64,000 nucleotides of DNA, taken from assembly GCF_030376615.1 (NCBI RefSeq), contig NZ_JARRAB010000013.1, positions 1 through 64,000 of the forward strand. The letters are read 5' to 3'. The number at the start of each line of letters is the position of its first letter. The stretch's first letter is position 1. Origin of the DNA: Pseudomonas sp. sp1636 (lineage in GTDB: Bacteria > Pseudomonadota > Gammaproteobacteria > Pseudomonadales > Pseudomonadaceae). The translations under genes were made by a program, and so were the position numbers. Below, one piece after another: positions 39,291 through 47,227 of the stretch. Below the pieces are notes generated by a model, which saw only the letters and a list, made by a program, of their open reading frames with translations, was not told the DNA's origin and did not search any database.

Positions 39291-40174
39291 AGCATCACCT
39301 CATCGGCGCGCAACATGCCGGCGCGGCCGTGCCAATAACCGTTGCAGCCTTCCACCGCCAGCGGCGGCAGTGCACCGCTGCGCACCGTATCGAAGGCTGC
39401 AATCACCTCGCTCATGCCCTCGGCACGCGGGCTCAGGCGCAGCAGGTCGGCACCAGACGCGGCCAGCTGCGCATAGTCGGCAAGCAGGTTATTGACCTTG
39501 GCCGACATGGTCTGGATGCCATTGAGAGTGAACAACGCCTCGCCCTCCTGACTGTGCAGGACGATGCCTTCCGGAAAATGCTCGCAGCAGATCTGGCAGT
39601 CGTCCTTCGGCCGGTTTTCCGCGCGAGCGGTGAAGCAGCGCGCCGAATAGGCCAAGGGCAGATGCCCATAGGCGAACAATTCCACCTCGGGCCGTGCGAC
39701 GCCGAGGCTGTCGAGCTGCTCCAGACTGCCGCGCAGCAAGGCCCCGGAGCATTCGACCGGCGGCACCCAGCGCTGCAGACCACAGTCGATCAACTCGGCC
39801 AGGGCGTGGCCGTTGTACAGATTGAGGGCGGGGCCGGCGACGAAAGGCAGCTTGCGCTCGCGCAGGAGCTGCACCGCGCCCATGTCGTTGGCCTCCACCA
39901 GCAACTCGCCGTTGTCGCACAAGCGCTTCAGGCTGGACAATTCGGAAGCCGCCTCGACCAGCGCCAGACCCGACAGCACCAATTCGGCACGGGTGCATTC
40001 ACCCAGCTCGCGGGCCAGGCCGAGCCAGTCATCCAGCCCCAGGGCGCGGCGCTTGGAGCACACCGTCTCGCCGAGGTAGATCACATCGAGTGGCTGCTCG
40101 GCCATTGCGGCGTAGAAATCCAGCAGCTTTTCGCGATTCCAGAAGAACAGGACAGGTCCCAGACTGAGTTTCAT
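39287..40174 (-). CDS. ubiV: UbiV, U32-family iron-sulfur protein of O2-independent ubiquinone hydroxylation
   Basis: 295 residues from the ATG at 40174 with GAGGAG upstream. Peptidase-U32-like barrel: 'LGPVLFFWNREKLLDFYAAMAEQPLDVIYLGETVCSKRRAL' at the N-terminus. The 4Fe-4S ligands are one Cys in 'GETVCSKR' (about 39) and three in 'ARCFTARAENRPKDDCQICCEHFPEG' (about 175-195). It forms a heterodimer with UbiU and hydroxylates ubiquinone precursors without O2 in the prephenate-dependent pathway. It lies 10 bp after ubiU. Confidence 0.93.
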   Translation of the reverse strand: MKLSLGPVLFFWNREKLLDFYAAMAEQPLDVIYLGETVCSKRRALGLDDWLGLARELGECTRAELVLSGLALVEAASELSSLKRLCDNGELLVEANDMGAVQLLRERKLPFVAGPALNLYNGHALAELIDCGLQRWVPPVECSGALLRGSLEQLDSLGVARPEVELFAYGHLPLAYSARCFTARAENRPKDDCQICCEHFPEGIVLHSQEGEALFTLNGIQTMSAKVNNLLADYAQLAASGADLLRLSPRAEGMSEVIAAFDTVRSGALPPLAVEGCNGYWHGRAGMLRADEVML

Positions 40175-40184
40175 GATGGTCTCC

Positions 40185-41180
40185 TCACTGCCATGAACGA
40201 TGGTAAGCACCCAGAGTGGTCTGGCTGCCTTCGGACAAGCTGTCCAGTGCGCTGCGCCACTGCGGCTGCACGCTGTAGTTCTGCGGCGCAGCGGCATAGG
40301 CATCCAGGGCGGCGCGCCAGACCCGGGTGACCTGCTCGACATAGGCGGGGCTGCGCTGGCGCCCCTCGATCTTCACCGCGCTTACGCCGATGGCGGCCAG
40401 CTGCGGGATCAGGTCGAGGGTATTGAGGCTGGTCGGCTCTTCCAGGGCATGGAAGCGCTGGCCATCAACCAGGAAGCGGCCCTTGCACAGGGTCGGATAA
40501 CCGGCCGGCTCATCCTTGGCATAACGGTCGATCAGCACGCCATTGAGACGCGAACTGAGCCCCTCGGCATCTTCCTGCCAGCGCACCGCCTTGGCCGGCG
40601 AACAAACGCCACACAGGTTGGGCGACTCACCGGTGAGGTAAGACGACAGATGGCAACGGCCCTCGGCCATGATGCACAGGCTGCCGAAGGCGAACACCTC
40701 GATCGGCACCGGACTCTTCTCCGCCACCTGGCGCACTTGCGCCAGCGACAGCACCCGCGGCAGCACCGCGCGGCGGATGCCGTAGCGCTGCTGATAAAGC
40801 GCCAGCGCGGCGGCATTGGTCGCCGAGCCCTGCACCGACAAGTGCAGGTTGAGGCCGGGATGGCGGCGGCTGGCATAGGCCAGCACCCCCGGATCGGCGG
40901 CGATCAGCGCGTCCACGCCGAGCGCCGCGGCCTGATCCACCGCACGCTGCCAGCGGGCCCAGCCGTCAGGCTGGGCATAGGTATTAACCGCGATATAGAG
41001 CTCTCGGCCCTGCGCACGAATCAGCTGCAGGCCGCTTTCCAATTGTTTGTCGTCGAGATTCAAACCAGAAAAATGGCGCGCATTGGTGTCATTGCGAAAG
41101 CCGACATAGATGGCGTCGGCGCCCTGCCGAAGCGCGGCCTTGAGGGCAGGCAAGCTGCCTGCGGGACAAACCAGTTGCAT
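40185..41180 (-). CDS. ubiU: UbiU, U32-family iron-sulfur protein of O2-independent ubiquinone hydroxylation
   Basis: 331 residues. The N-terminus 'VCPAGSLPALKAALRQGADAIYVGFRNDTNARHFSGLN' is typical. Cluster cysteines are in 'SLCIMAEGRCHLSSYLTGESPNLCGVCSPAKAVRW' (about 168-198) with a further Cys in 'YPTLCKGRFL'. It partners with UbiV, keeping ubiquinone supplied during nitrate respiration. It is the first gene of ubiUVT and preceded by an Anr box 67 bp upstream. Earlier annotations of such genes call them peptidase U32 or collagenase-like proteases. Confidence 0.93.
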   Translation of the reverse strand: MQLVCPAGSLPALKAALRQGADAIYVGFRNDTNARHFSGLNLDDKQLESGLQLIRAQGRELYIAVNTYAQPDGWARWQRAVDQAAALGVDALIAADPGVLAYASRRHPGLNLHLSVQGSATNAAALALYQQRYGIRRAVLPRVLSLAQVRQVAEKSPVPIEVFAFGSLCIMAEGRCHLSSYLTGESPNLCGVCSPAKAVRWQEDAEGLSSRLNGVLIDRYAKDEPAGYPTLCKGRFLVDGQRFHALEEPTSLNTLDLIPQLAAIGVSAVKIEGRQRSPAYVEQVTRVWRAALDAYAAAPQNYSVQPQWRSALDSLSEGSQTTLGAYHRSWQ

Positions 41181-41240
41181 GGGAACTCCTTCCGGGCGGA
41201 ATACTGTGCGGCACTCTAGGGGTTAGCCCCGGGCCGGGCC

Positions 41241-41254
41241 TTGATCGTGGTCAA
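41241..41254 (-). promoter_or_regulatory. Anr/Dnr box upstream of ubiUVT
   Basis: TTGATCGTGGTCAA matches nine of ten positions. The centre lies 67 bp upstream of the ubiU start. A -10-like TAGAGT (in reverse, 41218-41213) lies 32 bp away, the classic class II spacing. Confidence 0.8.
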
Positions 41255-41358
41255 CAAGCCCGGCTGCTGCCGAACCGAGGCGTGCTAATCCGATGCTCCG
41301 CAGGCGGATCCGCCAGCAGATTTTCCGGAGCCAGGCTGCTGGCTCCGCCGAATTGTCG

Positions 41359-42591
41359 TTAGTTCAGCAATGCACTGAACGGCAGGTAGTCGAGCAGATC
41401 GCCCTCCTCCAGGGTTTGCCCTACCTCAACCAGCGCCAGGCCGTCGGCCCAGCAAGCCGAAGTGAGCATGGCCGAGCCCTGTTGCGGGTGCAGACACACG
41501 CGCAGCTGTCCATCCCGCGGCTCCAGCCGTGCGCGCAGGTACTGACGGCGGCCATTGGCCTTGCGCCAGGCGAAACCGGCCGGCAGCCGCAGCGGCTGTG
41601 GCAATACGTCCTGGCAACCCTGAGCACGCAGCAGGAAGGGCCGCGCCACCACCAGCGAAGTGATCAAGGCGGCTGCCGGATTGCCCGGCAGACCCAGCCA
41701 GGGTTTGCCGCCCACTTCGCCGAAGGCCAGCGGCTTGCCCGGCTGGATCGCCAGACGCCACAGGTGCAACTCGCCCAACTCGCGGATCGCTTGCTTGAGG
41801 TGATCTTCCTCGCCGACCGACACCCCGCCGGAGGTGATCAGCATGTCCCATTCCGAAGCCGCCAGGCTCAATGCATCGCGGCTGGCCGCCAACTCGTCGG
41901 CCATGATCTCGTAATCATGGACTTCCAGGCCGAGGCTAGTCAGCACAGCAGCCAGGCTGTAGCGGTTGGCGTTGTAGATTTGTCCGGGCTGCAGCGCCTC
42001 ACCCGGTTCACGCAGCTCGTTGCCACTGCTCAGCAGACCGACCCGCAAGCGTCGATAGACCGCCACCCGATCGACGCCGAAACTGGCCAGCAGGCCCAAC
42101 TCCTGGGGGCGCAGGCGCTGCCCGACGGCCAACACCGGGGTGCCGACAGCCAGCTCTTCGCCGCGCCGGCGCACATGTTCGCCGCCCTGTACCGGCGGCA
42201 ACCACACCTGTCCCTCCTCGAGCCGGCACTGCTCCTGCATCACCACAGTGTCGGCACCGGACGGCAGTGGCGCACCGGTGAAGATGCGCACGGCATGGCC
42301 TGCCGGCAAGGTTTGAAACGCCGCATCGCCAGCCGCGATCCGCCCGGCCAGCGGCAGACAACCACCCGCAGCCGGCAGATCGGCGGCACGCAGGGCGTAG
42401 CCGTCCATCGCACTGTTGTCCCAGGCCGGCACCTCGAACGGGGCGCACAGCGGCTCGGCCAACACCCGGCCGAGAGCCTGGCTCAGGCTGACCCGCTCCA
42501 CCGGTGGCGGTGCCGGTGCCCGCGCCAGCAATTCGGCGATGGCCTGATCAACCGGACGCAGGTTGTTGCCGTCGCAGCCGCAGACACTCAT
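41359..42591 (-). CDS. moeA: Molybdopterin molybdenumtransferase (MoeA1)
   Basis: 410 residues from the ATG at 42591, which overlaps moaB's stop (ATGA); the longer frame is inside moaB. MoeA domains: 'FEVPAWDNSAMDGYALRAADL' (about 53-73), 'IFTGAPLPSGADTVVMQEQ' (about 101-119), the MPT-binding 'VGLLSSGNELREPGEAL' and 'MLITSGGVSVGEEDHLKQAI' (about 240-260), with C-terminal 'LGLPGNPAAAL'. It ligates molybdate to adenylated molybdopterin, supplying NarG. The N-terminus has an extra 'SVCGCDG'. Paired with moaB as in P. aeruginosa. Confidence 0.95.
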   Translation of the reverse strand: MSVCGCDGNNLRPVDQAIAELLARAPAPPPVERVSLSQALGRVLAEPLCAPFEVPAWDNSAMDGYALRAADLPAAGGCLPLAGRIAAGDAAFQTLPAGHAVRIFTGAPLPSGADTVVMQEQCRLEEGQVWLPPVQGGEHVRRRGEELAVGTPVLAVGQRLRPQELGLLASFGVDRVAVYRRLRVGLLSSGNELREPGEALQPGQIYNANRYSLAAVLTSLGLEVHDYEIMADELAASRDALSLAASEWDMLITSGGVSVGEEDHLKQAIRELGELHLWRLAIQPGKPLAFGEVGGKPWLGLPGNPAAALITSLVVARPFLLRAQGCQDVLPQPLRLPAGFAWRKANGRRQYLRARLEPRDGQLRVCLHPQQGSAMLTSACWADGLALVEVGQTLEEGDLLDYLPFSALLN

Positions 42592-43145
42592 GAGCGGGCT
42601 CCGCAGCGCGACGCCGGCGGCTGATCGGCCAGGCGCTTGAGATGAGCGACGAAGTTGCACGGCCCGGTACGGCTGTCCAACTGTTCGCGGAGGATCTTCT
42701 GCCAGGCCGTGCGGCAGGCGTTGGGCGAACCAGGCAGGCAGCAGACCAGGGCGCCATTGCTGATTCCGGCCAGTGCACGCGACTGCAGGCTGGAGGTGCC
42801 GATCTCTTCCAGCGAAACCTGGCGGAACAGCTCGCCAAAGCCATCGACCAGCTTGTCCAGTAATGGCGCCACGGCTTGCGGCGTGTTGTCCCGTGCGGTA
42901 AAGCCAGTGCCGCCGGTGATCAGGATCACTTGCACCAGTGGGTCGGCGATCCAGGCGCATACCCGGGCGCGAATCTGCCAGATATCGTCGATTACCAGAG
43001 CCCGCTCGGCCAGGGCGTGACCGGCCGCCTCCAGACTCTCGATCAGGGTCTGCCCCGAGGTGTCGGTGGCCAGACTACGAGTATCGCTGACGGTCAGTAC
43101 CGCAATGCGTAATGCCTGGAAATCGGCGCTGGACAGATGAGCCAT
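42588..43145 (-). CDS. moaB: Molybdenum cofactor biosynthesis protein B (MoaB1)
   Basis: 185 residues from the ATG at 43145, with GGAG nine bases upstream; an ATG five codons earlier lacks a site. MPT-binding fold: 'LTVSDTRSLATDTSGQTLIESLEAAGH' (about 17-43), 'ILITGGTGFTARDNTPQAVAPL' (about 76-97) and 'NGALVCCLPGSPNACRTAWQKIL'. MoaB/Mog-type proteins adenylate molybdopterin before Mo insertion by MoeA. It is coupled to moeA. Upstream lie a G/C-rich palindromic stretch and a hairpin rather than an Anr box. Confidence 0.94.
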   Translation of the reverse strand: MAHLSSADFQALRIAVLTVSDTRSLATDTSGQTLIESLEAAGHALAERALVIDDIWQIRARVCAWIADPLVQVILITGGTGFTARDNTPQAVAPLLDKLVDGFGELFRQVSLEEIGTSSLQSRALAGISNGALVCCLPGSPNACRTAWQKILREQLDSRTGPCNFVAHLKRLADQPPASRCGARS

Positions 43146-43213
43146 GCTGGAAGTCTCCATAAAATGTCTGGTCGCAGACTGCACCGGTACTTTGGTACAG
43201 CCCATTCCTCCTT

Positions 43214-43234
43214 GGAGGTATACCCCTGGGGGCA
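43214..43234. promoter_or_regulatory. Palindromic GGTATACC with NarL-like heptamer upstream of moaB
   Basis: GGAGGTATACCCCTGGGGGC contains TACCCCT (43221-43227), which fits the NarL heptamer TACYYMT. It also holds a TACCCC-T-GGGGG-type tract resembling operators of CsoR/RcnR-family metal or thiol repressors. The position, about 75 bp before moaB, suits regulation. Which protein binds is unknown. Confidence 0.3.
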
Positions 43235-43354
43235 GCGCATCCCGCGCAGGCCTGAAGCCCTCAGCGCCAGGGCTTTCAGGCGCCTTACGGCTGCTGCGAC
43301 CCAACGTCGCAGGCACTCCGCAACGGCGTAGCTGCGGCGCACGCAACGCGACGG

Positions 43355-44713
43355 CTAGACCGCGCGGGAAACATAATGCGAACCCGAGGCCCCGCCGTAC
43401 CGATCGAATAGCCGGCACACCGCGTGCACCAGCAAGCGCCCGGCGGGGCGGATAGTGAGGGACGCCTCGTCGAGACTGATCAGCCCGTCGCGCCGCATCT
43501 GCTCCAAGGCTGGCCAAGCGTCTGCGAAATAGTCGCGAAACACCAGGCCGAAGTGCTCTTCGATACGCCGAATATCCAAGCCGAAGTCACAGACCAGGCG
43601 CTCGATCAGCACACCACGCAAACGGTCATCGGGCCCGCAACGCAAGCCGCGGAAGGTCGCCAACTGGCCCGTGTCGAGGCGGGCCTGATAGTTCTGGGGA
43701 TCACGACTGTTTTGCACATAAAGGCCGTCGATCTGGCTAATGGCGGCAACCCCCAGGCCGATATGGTCGCAGTCGGCGTAGCGGCTGTAACCCTGGCAAT
43801 TGCGCTGCAAGCGGCCGTTTTCCTGGGCGATGACCAGAGCGTCATCCGCCAGGGCGAACAAGCCCATGCCGACATAGCGATAGCCGGCAAGGCTGAGCTG
43901 CTCGACGCATTGCCGGTGCATGGCCAATTTGTCCTCTTGGCCAGACAGGCCCCTTGCTGCAAATCGCCCCAGCGGCCGATAACGCTGCGGCGGATCGGCA
44001 TAATCGAAGACGGTCACCCGATTCGGCTCCAACTCGATGATGGCCGCCATTTTGCGTGCGAAGCTGACCTGCGTTTGCCAAGCCCGGCCATAACCGATAT
44101 CGATATTCACCGAGCGATAGCTGAGCGCACGGGCGGCATCGATCAGCGAGCGAATCTGCCGCGGATCCTGCCAGACCAAGGCGCCTCCGCTGACCGCCGC
44201 CACATCAGGAACGCCGATACTGACGTGATTGAAACCCAGCTCACGCAGCCGCCCCATGGTCGCCCAGTCCGAATGAGCGAGCTGGATCTCGATGCTGTGC
44301 TCCCCCGAATCGTAATCGAGAAAATTGAAGCGCTTGCGCAGATGACTCAACAGCTGGTGCAGCTGCTCGGCGCTAGGCGTACTGCCGCCGGCCAGATGGA
44401 ATTGCTTGACCCGCTGCTGCGGCCCCAGGTGGCAGCCGATCACGTCAATCTCCCGCCCCAACCGCTCCAGATAGGCGGCGAAGGCGCTTGACGGGCAATT
44501 CTCGTACGGCTGAGCGAAGGCGCGGTTGTTCGGTAACTGCAGCGTCAGCGATAGCGCCCGCTGGGCTTGCCGGCTGCCACGCAAGGCACGCAACAGATCC
44601 AGCGAACCAACGCCGCGATGAAAAGCTGTGGTCTCGGGATAACAGCCGAGGCTGGCCTCGCCACGGCTGTAGCGGCTGAGTAGCTTGCTGTCCCAACTGA
44701 TGGATTCAAACAT
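43355..44713 (-). CDS. HemN-family protein lacking the radical-SAM cysteine motif
   Basis: 452 residues, alignable end to end with the genuine HemN in this window (58630-60018). Shared features include 'LSLTLQLP', 'VKQFHLAGGSTPS', 'RELGFNHVSIGVPD', 'YRYVGMGLFALADD', 'NGRLQRNCQGYSRYADCDHIGLGVAAIS' and the HemN C-terminal domain. However, the cluster-binding CKSLCYYC of HemN (Cys 65, 69, 72) is replaced by NRAFAQPY (63-70), so no [4Fe-4S]/SAM centre of the usual kind can form. The reading frame is intact and codon use is normal. Expression is likely under Anr/Dnr. Possible roles: heme or porphyrin binding, or a HemW-like chaperone. Function unknown. Confidence 0.85.
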   Translation of the reverse strand: MFESISWDSKLLSRYSRGEASLGCYPETTAFHRGVGSLDLLRALRGSRQAQRALSLTLQLPNNRAFAQPYENCPSSAFAAYLERLGREIDVIGCHLGPQQRVKQFHLAGGSTPSAEQLHQLLSHLRKRFNFLDYDSGEHSIEIQLAHSDWATMGRLRELGFNHVSIGVPDVAAVSGGALVWQDPRQIRSLIDAARALSYRSVNIDIGYGRAWQTQVSFARKMAAIIELEPNRVTVFDYADPPQRYRPLGRFAARGLSGQEDKLAMHRQCVEQLSLAGYRYVGMGLFALADDALVIAQENGRLQRNCQGYSRYADCDHIGLGVAAISQIDGLYVQNSRDPQNYQARLDTGQLATFRGLRCGPDDRLRGVLIERLVCDFGLDIRRIEEHFGLVFRDYFADAWPALEQMRRDGLISLDEASLTIRPAGRLLVHAVCRLFDRYGGASGSHYVSRAV

Positions 44714-44771
44714 CCGACCCTCCCCCGTATGACCACGACCAACAGTGTCGGGGCATTACCGACAAATCTCA

Positions 44772-44785
44772 TTGACCTGAGTCAA
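44772..44785 (-). promoter_or_regulatory. Anr/Dnr box upstream of the HemN-like gene
   Basis: TTGACCTGAGTCAA is a perfect inverted repeat of the TTGAC/GTCAA variant. The centre is 65 bp before the HemN-like ATG. It lies in the 93-bp gap after norR. Confidence 0.8.
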
Positions 44786-44806
44786 CCTCTGGAAAAGCCC
44801 GGACGA

Positions 44807-46336
44807 TCACTTCAAGCGCAGACGCCGCGCCAGCTTATGCAGGTTGCTCGGATCGAGTTCGAGCAGGCGCGCCGCGCTGGCCCAGTTATCGGCGCACAGT
44901 TCCAGGGCTTGCAGGATGCTCTGGCGCTGACAGGCTTCGACTGCCTCGCGCATCGAACAGGCGGCAACCGCAGGGAGGTCTCGCGACTCCAGCGATTCGC
45001 TGGAACCAGGTCGACGAACCGAGTTGTCGAGGTCGAGCAGGTCCGGCTCCAAGGTCAGAATCTGCGTACGACTGGCGCCGCGACTGAGCAGTTTGAGCGA
45101 TGCCCGGCTGATCACATGCTCCAGTTCGCGCACATTGCCCGGCCAGGCATAGGCCAGCAGGGCGCGCTCCGCCGCAGGCGACAAACGCATGCTGCGCAAG
45201 CCCAGCCGAGCACGATTGAGCTCGAGAAAGTGCCCGGCCAGCATCAACACATCGTTGCCCCGTTCGCGCAACGGCGGAATCGGCACCGGATACACCGAGA
45301 ACCGGTGATAGAGATCCGCACGGAAATGCCCATCGCGAATGCTGTCCGGCAGATGGCGGTTGGTCGCGGCGATAATGCGCACGTCGACATGCAACGGCTT
45401 GTCCGCGCCGAGGCGCTGGATCTCGCCATTCTGCAAGGTACGCAGCAGCTTGGCCTGCACACTGAGGGGCAGCTCGCCCACCTCGTCGAGCAGCAGAGTG
45501 CCGCCATTGGCCGCATCGAAGCGCCCGGGGCGGTCGCTGGTGGCCCCGGAAAAGGCGCCTTTGACATGGCCAAACAACTCGCTTTCGGCCAGCGACTCGG
45601 GCAAGGCGGCGCAGTTGACCTGAATCAGCGGCTTGTTGCGCCGCCGCGACAGACGATGCAGGTGGCGGGCGAACAGCTCCTTGCCGACCCCGGTTTCGCC
45701 CAGCAACAGCACCGGCAACTCGGAGTCGGCCACCACCTCCAGCTCGCTCAACAGCTGCCGGATGACCTGGCTATGGCCGAGGATCTCGCTTTCTTCGGTG
45801 ACCAGGGCAGCCGTCTGCGCATCGCTACGAGCCAGGCGTAGGCTGCGGTTTTCCTGCTCTAGGCGGGTCACCCGCACTGCCGCTTCGATCATCAGGGCAT
45901 AGCGCTGCAAATCGCGCCGGGCGTTGCCGTCGAAGGTGCCCGCATGCAGAGCATCGAGGGTCAGGGCACCCCACAGCTGGCCCTCGACATACAGGCTGAC
46001 GCCCATGCAGTCATGCACCGGCAAAGGCTCGCCGACATGCTCGTCGAGCAGACCGTCATAGGGATCCGGCAAGCGACTGTCCGGCTCGAACCAGGTCGGC
46101 TCGCGGGCGGCCATGATCGCCGCCAGGCGCGGGTGCTGGGCGATCAGAAAGCGGCGGCCGAGCGCTTCATGCACCAGCCCCACGGCTGCCAGTGGGCGCA
46201 AGCTGTCGCCGTCCAGACGCAACAACCCCACCGCACCGCACTTGAAATGCTCGCGCAGGGTTTGCACCAGACGCTGCAAGCGCACGGCATTGGGCAGCTC
46301 GGTGACGAGGTCGGCGAGTAGACTGGCTTCCATCAT
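44807..46336 (-). CDS. norR: NorR, nitric-oxide-responsive sigma54 activator
   Basis: 509 residues from the ATG at 46336; a GTG four codons upstream is possible but has a poorer ribosome-binding site. N-terminal GAF domain (binds NO through non-heme iron) about 15-165, AAA+ domain with Walker A 'GETGVGKE', 'NCAALPESLAESELFGHVKGAFSGA', Walker B 'GGTLLLDEVGEL' and 'RFRADLYHRFSVYPVPIPPLRERGNDV'-like sensor region, and a Fis-type HTH at the end ('NWASAARLLELDPSNLHKLARRL'). The sigma54-contact loop reads GAFSGA instead of GAFTGA, a conservative Ser-for-Thr change. Divergent from ytfE/dnrN, which it should control. Confidence 0.94.
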   Translation of the reverse strand: MMEASLLADLVTELPNAVRLQRLVQTLREHFKCGAVGLLRLDGDSLRPLAAVGLVHEALGRRFLIAQHPRLAAIMAAREPTWFEPDSRLPDPYDGLLDEHVGEPLPVHDCMGVSLYVEGQLWGALTLDALHAGTFDGNARRDLQRYALMIEAAVRVTRLEQENRSLRLARSDAQTAALVTEESEILGHSQVIRQLLSELEVVADSELPVLLLGETGVGKELFARHLHRLSRRRNKPLIQVNCAALPESLAESELFGHVKGAFSGATSDRPGRFDAANGGTLLLDEVGELPLSVQAKLLRTLQNGEIQRLGADKPLHVDVRIIAATNRHLPDSIRDGHFRADLYHRFSVYPVPIPPLRERGNDVLMLAGHFLELNRARLGLRSMRLSPAAERALLAYAWPGNVRELEHVISRASLKLLSRGASRTQILTLEPDLLDLDNSVRRPGSSESLESRDLPAVAACSMREAVEACQRQSILQALELCADNWASAARLLELDPSNLHKLARRLRLK

Positions 46337-46393
46337 GGTATTTATCACCCTAATTGGTCGACAGAACCCTAACAGATCAGGGTTCTATCGACC
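46337..46393. promoter_or_regulatory. Three NorR operators (GGT-N7-ACC)
   Basis: GGTATTTATCACC (46337-46349), GGTCGACAGAACC (46356-46368) and GGTTCTATCGACC (46381-46393) each fit GGT-N7-ACC. The last two form a larger perfect inverted repeat centred near 46374. The first ends one base from the norR ATG, so autoregulation is likely. Three sites upstream of a sigma54 promoter is the known E. coli norVW layout. Confidence 0.85.
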
Positions 46394-46433
46394 ATACAGA
46401 ATATAAAGCCGTTTATTTTCAGGCACCTGAACC

Positions 46434-46449
46434 TGGCATGAGTACTGCT
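46434..46449 (+). promoter_or_regulatory. Sigma54 (-24/-12) promoter of ytfE/dnrN
   Basis: TGGCATGAGTACTGCT has GG and GC separated by exactly 10 bases, matching TGGCAC-N5-TTGC. It lies 50 bp upstream of the ytfE/dnrN ATG and 40-100 bp downstream of the NorR operators, as NorR-driven transcription needs. Confidence 0.8.
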
Positions 46450-46498
46450 ATCGACCCATACAGCTTCCTCATCGATCACTGCACAAAAGGAGACCGCC

Positions 46499-47164
46499 AT
46501 GAGTCCAACCCTTCTCGACCAACCCCTGGGCAGCCTGGCCTGCGACATTCCCGGAGCCACGCGGGTATTTCATGCCTTCAACCTCGACTTCTGCTGCGGC
46601 GGCCACAAGAGCCTGCGCGAGGCGGCCACCCAGCGCGGCATCGAACCCGAGGACGTCGCCGCCGAACTGGACAGCCTGCAAGCCTTGGGCGGTACGCACC
46701 TGGATTGGCGCAGCGAACCCAGCGCGCGCCTGATCGAGCACATCCTCAAGCGCTATCACGCCCGCCATCGCGAGCAACTGCCGGAACTGATCCGCCTGGC
46801 CTGCCGGGTGGAGCAGGTTCACGGCGGCAACGCCGATTGCCCGAACGGCTTGGCCGACCTGCTGCGCAACATGCAACAGGAGCTGGAGAGCCATATGCTC
46901 AAGGAGGAACAGATCCTCTTCCCCATGCTCCTCAGCGGCCACGCCAAACAAGCCAGCGCGCCTATCTCGGTGATGCGTTTCGAGCACGACCACCACGGCC
47001 TGGCATTGGAGCAAATGACAACCCTGACCCACGGCATCACCCCCCCGGACGGAGCCTGCAATACCTGGCGCGCGCTATACCGTGGCCTGAACGAACTGCA
47101 CGACGACCTGATGCAGCACATCCATCTGGAGAACAACGTGCTGTTCGTCATCGACCAGGCTTAA
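46499..47164 (+). CDS. ytfE: Di-iron iron-sulfur cluster repair protein (RIC: YtfE/ScdA/DnrN)
   Basis: 221 residues with AAGGAGACC before the ATG. N-terminal ScdA_N domain with 'GATRVFHAFNLDFCCGGHKSLREAA' (about 19-43, the DFCCGG motif), then a hemerythrin-like four-helix bundle. Iron ligands are in 'HILKRYHARHREQLPEL' (about 81-97), 'ESHMLKEEQILFPML' (about 127-141), 'FEHDHHGL' and 'HIHLENNVLF' (about 204-213). It repairs nitrosatively or oxidatively damaged Fe-S clusters and handles NO-derived iron. It should be induced by NO through NorR and sigma54. Called dnrN in some denitrifiers. Confidence 0.95.
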   Translation: MSPTLLDQPLGSLACDIPGATRVFHAFNLDFCCGGHKSLREAATQRGIEPEDVAAELDSLQALGGTHLDWRSEPSARLIEHILKRYHARHREQLPELIRLACRVEQVHGGNADCPNGLADLLRNMQQELESHMLKEEQILFPMLLSGHAKQASAPISVMRFEHDHHGLALEQMTTLTHGITPPDGACNTWRALYRGLNELHDDLMQHIHLENNVLFVIDQA

Positions 47165-47178
47165 CATCAGGTACTCAA

Positions 47179-47196
47179 TCGCCGGCATGCCGGCGA
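47179..47196. terminator. Perfect 18-bp palindrome between convergent genes
   Basis: TCGCCGGCATGCCGGCGA lies between the ytfE/dnrN stop and the convergent CopD-like gene. No T-tract follows, so it may be a weak bidirectional terminator or REP-type unit. Confidence 0.4.
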
Positions 47197-47227
47197 TACC
47201 CGGCATACGCGCCAGGCAGTGCGAGGG

